NCBI GenBank assembly: GCA_026388755.1
Contig: JAPLJE010000536.1
Coordinates: forward strand, 1 to 7,872
DNA from: Deltaproteobacteria bacterium
GTDB lineage: Bacteria; Desulfobacterota; Desulfobacteria; Desulfobacterales; Desulfatirhabdiaceae
Reading direction: 5' to 3'
DNA length: 7,872 nt
Within the stretch, counting starts at the first letter, position 1. Every line of letters begins with the position of its first letter. Below the pieces are notes generated by a model. It was not told the DNA's origin, searched no databases, and was given only the letters and a program-made list of their open reading frames with translations. Made by a program: the position numbers and the translations under genes. Shown piece after piece: positions 1 to 7,044 of this stretch.

Positions 1-2552
1 TGGGCATTGACAAAGTATTTATCTGGTCCGGAAATTCAGATCTCTTGCTCGCGCTGGTTAAAAATGCCGAAGACCGGCTGAATATTGACCGGGATACCCA
101 GCGGGCCATGGTTCGGGTGCTGATTCTGGTAGAGGACTCACCCCGGTATTATTCATCTTTTCTGCCGCTGATTTATAAGGAAATCGTAAAACAGACCCAG
201 GCGGTATTGGGGGTCGGACTTAACGAGGAACACCGGCTTCTGCGCATGCGATCCAGGCCAAAAATCATGCTGGCCGAAACGTATGAGGAAGCCATGCATC
301 TGTGCCGGAAATATCGCCCCTATTTGATCGGCATCATATCCGACACCCGAATTCCCCGAAACGGCAAACTGGATGAGCAGGCAGGCGCGGACATCCTGAC
401 CTTCATGAAACAGGAAATTCCGGATCTCCCGATTCTGCTGCTCAGTTCGGATTCCCGTAACCGGATGAAGGCGGAAAAACCCAATCTGTTGGTCGAACTT
501 CAGGATTTTTTTCTGAATCACCTGGGCTTCGGCGATTTTGTCTTTCGGATGCCGGACAGGACGGAAATCGACAGGGCCTCGAGCCTGAGAACACTTGAAC
601 TCAAGATATCCCAGATTCCAGACGAATCGCTGCTCTACCACGCTACCCGGAATCATTTTTCCAACTGGCTGATGGCCCGCTCCGAATTTGCCCTGGCATC
701 CACATTCCGGGAGGTTCAGGTCGGCGAATTCCAGAATACGGCAGACCTGCGTCAGTATATTGTTTCCGCTCTGCACACGGTCAGAAAGCTTCAGCAAAAA
801 GGGGTGGTGGCCCAGTTCAGAGCCCAGACCTTTGATTCCGACATCATGGATTTCGTCAAAATCGGGGACGGGTCTCTGGGCGGAAAAGCCAGGGGCCTTG
901 CATTCATGTCCGCTCTGTTGCTTCAGCAACCCGCGCTGCTCATCGCTTATCCGCGGGTTTCCATACAAATCCCCAAATCCCTGGTCATCACCACTCAGGG
1001 ATTTGAATCGTTCATTACATTAAACCGACTGCAGTATTGCGCAAAAAACGATATCTCGGACCGGGATATCTCGGATGTTTTTTTAAAGGCGGAAATGCCG
1101 GACTGGCTGGTATCCGATCTGGAGGCATTTCTGGCTCAGGTTCATTATCCCCTGTCCATCCGGTCTTCCAGTCTTTTGGAAGATGCGCAGTTTCAGCCCT
1201 ATGCGGGGCTGTACCAGACTTATATGATTCCCAATAACCACCCGGATCCGGCCATACGGCTTCGGCAGCTGATCCATGCCATCAAACTGGTATATGCCTC
1301 GACCTATTATGAAGATCCTAAATCCTTTACCCGCAATTCGGTCAGTCAGCCCCAGGAAGAATCCATGGCCGTGATCGTTCAACAACTGAGCGGAGAGGTT
1401 TACGGCGACTATTTTTATCCCGCATTGTCCGGTGTGGTCCAATCCCATAATTTTTATCCTGTTTCCCACATGAAATCTGAAGACGGCATTGCCCATATTG
1501 CCATTGGCATGGGAAAAACCGTGGTGGAAGGCGAAAAATCCGTCAGGTTCTCCCCCAGATATCCCCGGATATTGCCTCAATTCACCACAGTCGAAGACAT
1601 TCTAAACAATTGCCAACGGCATTTTTATGCACTCAAAATCCGGGGCTATCCGGATGAGCTGCCATTCTTTAAAGAAGGGGTCAACCAATCCAATCTTGAA
1701 AAACGGGAAATTGACGAGGCGGAAACCGAGTATCCCATTCGAATGCTTTCAAGCGTCTATATTCCGGACGAACATCGGATTCGGGACAGCGGCCATTTGC
1801 CGGGTTCAAAAATTGCCACATTTGCATCCATACTCAAACACGACATATTCCCCCTTCCTCAATTGCTCTCCGATCTGCTGGATCTCGGCAGGAAGGGCAT
1901 GGGATGCCCGGTGGAAATCGAGTTTGCCGTCAATCTGGGAAACGAAGTTCTGCGCAAATACGAATTCTATTTTCTTCAGATGCGACCCATGGCCACAGAA
2001 ATCGACCGTCGCGATGTTGTCATTACAGACGAGGATCTTCAGCAGGCCCTGTGCTTTTCCCGGCACGCGCTGGGCAATGGAAAACATGATAGCATATCAG
2101 ACATCGTTTATGTGAAGCCGCTGGAATTTCAAATCAATGCTACCGAGCAGATGGCTGATGAGATCGGCAGGATCAATGCCATGCTGAGCCGGGAAAAGCG
2201 TCCCTATCTGCTGATCGGTCCGGGAAGATGGGGAACGGCGGACAGATGGCTGGGCATTCCGGTCAAATGGCGAAATATTTCGGGCGTGGGTGCCATCATT
2301 GAACTGAAGAACAGCCAGATTCATGCCGATCCTTCTCAAGGCTCCCATTTTTTTCAGAATATCACCTCTCTTGGCATTCCCTATATCACGGTAGTGGAAG
2401 ATTCGGACGATACCGTGAATTGGAAACGGCTGGAAGCATTTCCATCCGTTCAGGAAACCAAACATATCCGGCATGTCCGGCTCGACCATCCGGTGACAAT
2501 CAAGATTCAGGGGAAGAAATCCATCGGTGTCATTTTCGAACTTAACCCTTAG
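1..2552 (+). CDS. Receiver-like / PEP-pyruvate-binding (PPDK N-terminal ATP-grasp) protein, 5' end outside window
   Basis: The frame is open to the left edge (first whole codon at 3), so about 849 C-terminal residues are visible and the true start lies upstream; the TTG at 45 is only an internal codon. A receiver-like fold covers roughly residues 37-185: an acidic pair in LILVEDS, a candidate phospho-acceptor Asp in IISDTRIP (codon 342-344), a Ser in LLLSSDS, and Arg where receivers usually carry the last conserved Lys (FVFRMP). A linker leads to SLGGKARGL (about 291-299), the glycine-rich entry to a PPDK N-terminal ATP-binding domain, followed by SIRSSSLLEDAQ, MAVIVQQLSG and VEIEFAVN...FYFLQMRPM (about 637-663), all typical ATP-grasp blocks of PEP synthase/PPDK. 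The C-terminus has GPGRWGTADRWLGIPVKW and DPSQGSHFFQNITSLGIPY, blocks I recall from the large PEP-synthase-like proteins of Bacteroidetes and deltaproteobacteria. No canonical TSHAAI phosphohistidine motif or PEP TIM barrel follows, so full PEP synthase activity is doubtful. The biochemical role is unknown. It is probably co-transcribed with gdhA 18 bp downstream. Confidence 0.85.
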   Translation, partial: GIDKVFIWSGNSDLLLALVKNAEDRLNIDRDTQRAMVRVLILVEDSPRYYSSFLPLIYKEIVKQTQAVLGVGLNEEHRLLRMRSRPKIMLAETYEEAMHLCRKYRPYLIGIISDTRIPRNGKLDEQAGADILTFMKQEIPDLPILLLSSDSRNRMKAEKPNLLVELQDFFLNHLGFGDFVFRMPDRTEIDRASSLRTLELKISQIPDESLLYHATRNHFSNWLMARSEFALASTFREVQVGEFQNTADLRQYIVSALHTVRKLQQKGVVAQFRAQTFDSDIMDFVKIGDGSLGGKARGLAFMSALLLQQPALLIAYPRVSIQIPKSLVITTQGFESFITLNRLQYCAKNDISDRDISDVFLKAEMPDWLVSDLEAFLAQVHYPLSIRSSSLLEDAQFQPYAGLYQTYMIPNNHPDPAIRLRQLIHAIKLVYASTYYEDPKSFTRNSVSQPQEESMAVIVQQLSGEVYGDYFYPALSGVVQSHNFYPVSHMKSEDGIAHIAIGMGKTVVEGEKSVRFSPRYPRILPQFTTVEDILNNCQRHFYALKIRGYPDELPFFKEGVNQSNLEKREIDEAETEYPIRMLSSVYIPDEHRIRDSGHLPGSKIATFASILKHDIFPLPQLLSDLLDLGRKGMGCPVEIEFAVNLGNEVLRKYEFYFLQMRPMATEIDRRDVVITDEDLQQALCFSRHALGNGKHDSISDIVYVKPLEFQINATEQMADEIGRINAMLSREKRPYLLIGPGRWGTADRWLGIPVKWRNISGVGAIIELKNSQIHADPSQGSHFFQNITSLGIPYITVVEDSDDTVNWKRLEAFPSVQETKHIRHVRLDHPVTIKIQGKKSIGVIFELNP

Positions 2553-3920
<1,368 letters not shown>

Positions 3921-3926
3921 GGGGCA

Positions 3927-3951
3927 GGGATCAGGAGTCAACCTTGATCCC
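3927..3951. terminator. Possible hairpin at the convergent gdhA / regulator ends
   Basis: GGGATCA (3927-3933) can pair with TGATCCC (3945-3951), a 7-bp perfect stem with an 11-base loop. It straddles the 10-bp gap between the two convergent stop codons and extends into the last codons of the regulator. On the + strand it is followed by a moderately T-rich stretch (ATATTTCTTGATTTT) but no uninterrupted T run, so termination is possible rather than shown. On the - strand no T tract follows. Confidence 0.3.
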
Positions 3952-5313
3952 ATATTTCTTGATTTTCTGATTCAGGCCGCTTTTTCCGATTCCAAGCAGT
4001 TCGGCTGCATGGGATTGCACATTGTGAGAAATGACCAGCGCCCTTTCAATCATTGATCTTTCTACCATATCAAGGGTTTCATACAATTTGGCATTGTCGG
4101 AAATACCCTCCAGGTGAAGAGAATGGCTGATGCTTTTTTTGAATTCTTTGGGCAGGTCAGAAACCCGGATGATATTTCCGGGACAGAGGACCATGGCTCT
4201 TTCAATGGCATTTTCAAGCTCCCGGACATTTCCCGGCCAGCTATACCCGTACAGTAGACGATCCACGTCCTGATCCACACCGGTCACCTGCTGACCCGGC
4301 CTGCGCTCTGATGCGTATTTTTCAATCATATGATCCACCAGTAGACGAATGTCCTCAACACGCTCTCTCAGCGGCGGTAGCACCAGATAAAGGACATTCA
4401 GCCGGTAATACAAATCTTCCCGAAATCGCCCCTGTTCGGTCTCATGTTTCAGGTTTTTATTGGTTGCCGCAATAATCCGGATATTAACGGGAACCGACCG
4501 TGTCCCCCCGACGCGTTCGAATGCTCTTTCCTGCAACACGCGCAGCAGTTTTACCTGAAGATTCTGTGAAAGCTCCCCAATTTCATCGAGAAAAAGGGTG
4601 CCTCCGTCAGCCAGTTCAAAGCGTCCTTTTTTCATGGCGATGGCGCCGGTGAAGGCGCCTTTTTCATGTCCAAAAAGTTCACTTTCAAGGAGATTTTCAG
4701 ACAGAGCCGAACAGTTGACAGCGATAAAGGGTTTGTCTTTACGGGGACTGTTAAAATGAATGGACTTGGCCACCAGTTCCTTTCCGGTGCCGCTTTCGCC
4801 TTCTATCAACACCGTCGCGGAAGAAGGCGCCATTTTTTTAACCAGCTCAAATACCTCCTGCATTCGCTTGCTCTTCCCAACGATGTTGCCGAAATTGTAC
4901 CGGGTTTCCACTACATCCCTCAGTCTGAGGTTTTCCTTGACAACCTGGTACATATCGATGGCTTTTTTGACAAAAATAATCAGGCCTTCATTGTCAAAAG
5001 GCTTCAGGATATAATTATATGCCCCCTTTTGCATGGCCTCCACGGCCTTTTCAACCGTTCCGTATGCTGTCATCATCATGACCGGCAAATGCGGATTGAT
5101 GGCCTTTATCTTCTCCAGAAGCTCGATACCGTCCATCACGGGCATTTTCATGTCGGTCAAAACCAGATCCACGTCCGCATTTGCGTGATTCAAAATTTCC
5201 AATGCTTCCATGCCACTGTTGGCAGTCAAGGTTTCATAGCCGACATCCTGAAGCACGGCGCTTAATATGAGCGGATAATTTTTTTCATCGTCAACGATCA
5301 GAATCGTTTCCAT
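3931..5313 (-). CDS. Sigma-54-dependent response regulator, NtrC family
   Basis: Cytoplasmic transcription activator of 460 residues with the complete three-domain NtrC architecture. The receiver domain (about 1-120) has D9/D10, phospho-acceptor D54 (LVLTDMKMP), T82 and K104 (LKPF). The AAA+ sigma-54 interaction domain (about 142-375) has Walker A GESGTGKE (172-179), the sigma-54-contacting loop GAFTGA (219-224), Walker B LFLDE (240-244), FREDLYYRL (297-305) and WPGNVREL (359-366). A Fis-type helix-turn-helix occupies about 418-456 (ERALVISHNVQSHAAELLGI...LNQKIKKYGI). All catalytic residues are intact, so phosphorylation-controlled ATP-driven activation is expected. The ATG at 5311-5313 has an AGAGGA sequence a few bases upstream. 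No histidine kinase is adjacent in the window, so the cognate sensor and the target promoters are unknown. It converges on gdhA with only 10 bp between stop codons; this neighbourhood is suggestive but no evidence for nitrogen control. A specific symbol such as ntrC, zraR or atoC cannot be assigned. Confidence 0.95.
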   Translation of the reverse strand: METILIVDDEKNYPLILSAVLQDVGYETLTANSGMEALEILNHANADVDLVLTDMKMPVMDGIELLEKIKAINPHLPVMMMTAYGTVEKAVEAMQKGAYNYILKPFDNEGLIIFVKKAIDMYQVVKENLRLRDVVETRYNFGNIVGKSKRMQEVFELVKKMAPSSATVLIEGESGTGKELVAKSIHFNSPRKDKPFIAVNCSALSENLLESELFGHEKGAFTGAIAMKKGRFELADGGTLFLDEIGELSQNLQVKLLRVLQERAFERVGGTRSVPVNIRIIAATNKNLKHETEQGRFREDLYYRLNVLYLVLPPLRERVEDIRLLVDHMIEKYASERRPGQQVTGVDQDVDRLLYGYSWPGNVRELENAIERAMVLCPGNIIRVSDLPKEFKKSISHSLHLEGISDNAKLYETLDMVERSMIERALVISHNVQSHAAELLGIGKSGLNQKIKKYGIKVDS

Positions 5314-5345
5314 GCCATTCCTCTAGTTTGCCGGATTATTCATCT

Positions 5346-5424
5346 AACCAGCATTCTGGTTTCCGGATGCTGATTAGTTGCAATCAGATTAACATTTCTG
5401 AAGAATATTCTCAATTGATTCTCA
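5346..5424 (-). promoter_or_regulatory. Candidate promoter/operator region of the NtrC-family regulator
   Basis: The gap upstream of the regulator contains several short ordered repeats. A possible sigma-70 promoter on the - strand has TTGAGA (5409-5414; five of six consensus) and TAATCT (5386-5391; only three of six) with 17-bp spacing. A 6-bp inverted repeat CTGATT/AATCAG (5370-5375 and 5382-5387) overlaps the -10 and the expected start site. A second, AACCAG/CTGGTT (5346-5351 and 5356-5361), lies downstream in the leader. ATTCTCA occurs twice exactly 11 bp apart (5407-5413 and 5418-5424), one helical turn, overlapping the -35. The repeats are seen directly; their role as operators is inference. 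Confidence 0.3.
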
Positions 5425-5441
5425 GGAAGACAAAAGGAGAG

Positions 5442-5480
5442 ATAGAAAAAGACAAAGGGCAGCCGTATGGCCACCCTTTG
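5442..5480 (-). terminator. Rho-independent terminator of the rub-roo operon
   Basis: Read on the - strand, CAAAGGG (5480-5474) pairs perfectly with CCCTTTG (5459-5453). The stem continues after a 2x2 internal loop with three further pairs (GCC/GGC, 5462-5464 with 5469-5471) closing a 4-base loop. The hairpin is followed at once by TCTTTTTCTAT, a short U-rich tract in RNA. It begins 41 bp after the roo stop codon, the usual place for an intrinsic terminator, and it separates the rub-roo transcript from the downstream regulator gene. Confidence 0.75.
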
Positions 5481-5520
5481 ATTCAAGCAGGTCAATGGTT
5501 TCACAAAAAGTGGATATGCA

Positions 5521-6699
5521 TTACATGGCAAGGCCGATTTTTTTTCCCAGCTCAAAACAGGCGGCAATCGCCTTTTCATCCGGAACATACTGAACCTTCA
5601 TTCCCGGATCAATCACCTCAAATTTCATGGCCTCAAGCTCATGGGTGAGGAGTTTGACCGATTCGCCGCTCCAGCCATAAGAGCCGAAGGCAGCCCCAAT
5701 TTTGTTTTTGGGTTTAAGCCCCTTCATATAGGTCAGAAAATCTCCCAAAGTCGGGAACAGGCCGTTGTTTAAGGTTGGAGATCCAAGCACAACGGCTCTG
5801 GCATCCAACACCTCTGTCATGATATCGCTGCGATCCCATTTTCGAAGATGCATGGGGTGAACGTCGACACCTTGTTCGCTGAGGCCTCTGGCAATGGCAT
5901 GCGCCATTTTTTCAGTACTGTGCCACATGGTGTCATAGACGATCACTGCCTTTCGAACCGTATCCTGTCGGCTCCACTGGACATAAGCGTCGATGATCTT
6001 GCCCGGATCTTTCCGCCAGAGAATGCCATGATCCGGACAGATCATGCGGATGTCCAGCCCCATGGCCGTAACCTGTTCCACCAGTTTAAGAATCAGCGGC
6101 GCATATGGCAGAAGGATGTTCGCAAAATATTTCTTGGCATGGGGCATGATGTCATCAATCATGCGATCGTCATATTTTTCAAAACCTGCATAATGCTGGC
6201 CGAATGCATCGCTGGAAAACAAAATCTTTTCTTCATTCAGATAGGTAAACATGCTGTCCGGCCAGTGAAGCATCCGGGTTTCCATAAAAGTCAGCGTATG
6301 ATGGCCCAGACTCAATGTCTCACCATTTTCGACAGCGTGATAATTAAAGCGATGCGGAAAATGCAAAGAGAGGTTTTTCTGCCCCATTTTTGAACAGAAC
6401 AGGGGCTTGTCCTCACCCACCCGGTGCATGATCCGTGGAAGCCCTCCCGAATGATCCATCTCGGTATGATTGCTGATTACCACATCGATCTTTCGGGGAT
6501 CAACGATCTGAGAGATATTCTCGATCAGCTCATCCGAGAACTCTTTTTTGACCGCGTCAACCAAAGCGATCTTGCTGTCCACAATCAAAAACGCATTATA
6601 ACTGGTCCCACGGTGGAGGGAATACCCGTGAAAATCCCGGATATTCCAGTCATTCACACCGACGTCATAAATTCCTTTTGCAATCTCAACCGGTTTCAT
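5521..6699 (-). CDS. roo: Rubredoxin:oxygen oxidoreductase (A-type flavodiiron protein)
   Basis: Cytoplasmic flavodiiron protein (FprA/Roo family) that takes electrons from rubredoxin and reduces O2 to water, or NO to N2O, at a diiron site. Its 392 residues fit a minimal class A protein: a metallo-beta-lactamase-like domain (about 1-248) followed by a flavodoxin domain (about 250-392). All expected diiron ligands are visible: H78, E80 and D82 in SNHTEMDHSGG, H145 (LHWPDS), D164 (FSSDAFG) and H224 (CPDHGI), each one or two residues off the D. gigas Roo numbering. The FMN site is seen in YDTMWHSTEKMA (255-266), GSPTLNNGLFPT (306-317) and FGSYGWSGES (338-347). No extra C-terminal rubredoxin or flavin reductase domain is fused; rubredoxin is instead encoded 8 bp upstream in the same direction. 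An AGTAGG lies before the ATG at 6697-6699 as a weak ribosome site, which fits translation coupled to rub. Whether O2 or NO is the main substrate cannot be read from the sequence. Confidence 0.96.
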   Translation of the reverse strand: MKPVEIAKGIYDVGVNDWNIRDFHGYSLHRGTSYNAFLIVDSKIALVDAVKKEFSDELIENISQIVDPRKIDVVISNHTEMDHSGGLPRIMHRVGEDKPLFCSKMGQKNLSLHFPHRFNYHAVENGETLSLGHHTLTFMETRMLHWPDSMFTYLNEEKILFSSDAFGQHYAGFEKYDDRMIDDIMPHAKKYFANILLPYAPLILKLVEQVTAMGLDIRMICPDHGILWRKDPGKIIDAYVQWSRQDTVRKAVIVYDTMWHSTEKMAHAIARGLSEQGVDVHPMHLRKWDRSDIMTEVLDARAVVLGSPTLNNGLFPTLGDFLTYMKGLKPKNKIGAAFGSYGWSGESVKLLTHELEAMKFEVIDPGMKVQYVPDEKAIAACFELGKKIGLAM

Positions 6700-6707
6700 A
6701 AGTTTGC

Positions 6708-6866
6708 CTACTCTTTTTCAAAATCGGATTTGGCGGCCCCGCATACCGGGCATTCCCAGCTATCTGGAATATCCTCAAATCTGGTTCCGGGTTTTACGCC
6801 ACTGTCGGGATCACCCAATGCCGGATCATAAACATAGCCACAAACCGTACATACATATCTGTCCAT
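6708..6866 (-). CDS. rub: Rubredoxin
   Basis: Small cytoplasmic one-iron electron carrier of 52 residues, the normal rubredoxin size. Two knuckles hold the Fe(Cys)4 centre: C6/C9 in [11 protein letters not shown] and C39/C42 in WECPVCGA. The conserved Y-DP-GD--G-KPGT-F--IPD-W core is complete, ending in KSDFEKE. The start at 6864-6866 (MDRYVC) is chosen because a strong AGGAGGAGGA sits five bases... upstream at 6871-6880 and the family begins at this point. A longer in-frame extension to 6941 would run through the ribosome site and into a palindromic repeat, and is not credible. It is the first gene of a two-gene unit with roo, 8 bp apart, and is the expected direct electron donor to Roo. Superoxide reductase and rubrerythrin, other usual partners, are not in the window. 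Confidence 0.97.
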   Translation of the reverse strand: MDRYVCTVCGYVYDPALGDPDSGVKPGTRFEDIPDSWECPVCGAAKSDFEKE

Positions 6867-6870
6867 TCGT

Positions 6871-6880
6871 TCCTCCTCCT
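6871..6880 (-). promoter_or_regulatory. Strong ribosome binding site of rubredoxin
   Basis: On the - strand AGGAGGAGGA lies four bases before the ATG at 6864-6866. It contains a full AGGAGG match to the anti-Shine-Dalgarno sequence and fixes the rubredoxin start, ruling out the longer open frame. It suggests high translation of rubredoxin compared with roo, whose own site is weak. Confidence 0.85.
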
Positions 6881-6900
6881 GGTATTTTGTAAGAAAGTTT

Positions 6901-7020
6901 GATGGCTTCGTAAAAAGTTCAATATCTGCGTTGAGCTTCATCCTTTGTCATTATGGCGTACTATCCGTTCGCCTCATTCACACAAGGATTCGCTCGTCTT
7001 GATCTTTATACTTTGCCATC
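6901..7020. repeat. 120-bp imperfect palindromic element upstream of rub (probable dispersed repeat)
   Basis: The segment opens with GATGGC (6901-6906) and closes with its complement GCCATC (7015-7020). Pairing continues inward in order: TTGAGC with GCTCGTC-side GCTC, ATCCTT with AAGGAT, TGT with ACA, and GGCG (6955-6958) with CGCC (6970-6973), with AC/GT closing a 5-base loop around 6962-6966. The whole segment can thus fold as one long, mismatched cruciform or RNA hairpin. It contains no gene. The left arm (GATGGCTTCGTAAAAAGT) resembles intergenic repeats I recall from Desulfobacteraceae genomes, but that recollection is unverified. It could be a non-autonomous, MITE-like or REP-like element. 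It fills most of the 178-bp space between the fusion gene and rub, and as RNA it could end or stabilise transcripts from the gene at 7045. Confidence 0.6.
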
Positions 7021-7044
7021 CCAGATTCGTGCAGTGTTGTGCTG

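Noticed and set aside
45..47. TTG at 45 as the start of the PEP-synthase-like gene
   Set aside because: The same frame is open to the window edge and codes plausible protein (DKVFIWSGNSDLLLALVKN), so the gene begins outside the window.
153..968. 271-codon - strand open frame inside the PEP-synthase-like gene
   Set aside because: It is antisense to a well-conserved coding region and shows no domain or ribosome site.
4666..5265. 199-codon + strand open frame inside the regulator gene
   Set aside because: It is antisense to the conserved receiver and AAA+ coding sequence; its protein is rich in His, Phe and Gln with no family resemblance, as expected of an opposite-strand shadow.
5316..5318. 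An ATG five bases upstream of the regulator start on the - strand
   Set aside because: It is out of frame with the regulator and overlaps the spacing to the ribosome site; the in-frame ATG at 5311-5313 begins exactly at the receiver domain.
5328..5648. Open frames on both strands across the roo-regulator gap (5328-5648 + and 5340-5588 -)
   Set aside because: They overlap the terminator and the 3' end of roo, have no recognisable domain or ribosome site, and their composition looks like chance translation.
5915..5940. TGGCAC on the - strand inside roo as a sigma-54 -24 element
   Set aside because: The correctly spaced -12 TTGC is absent and the site is within conserved roo coding sequence (TMWHSTEK).
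6886..6914. Possible rub promoter TTTACG (6909-6914) - 17 bp - TACAAA (6886-6891) on the - strand, with the -35 inside the repeat
   Set aside because: Each box matches only four of six consensus bases and the implied start near 6879 would fall inside the ribosome site, leaving almost no leader.
6867..6941. Upstream in-frame extension giving a 77-residue rubredoxin
   Set aside because: The extension translates the ribosome site and part of the palindromic repeat, has no rubredoxin resemblance, and the ATG at 6864-6866 has a near-perfect ribosome site and yields the family's normal 52 residues.
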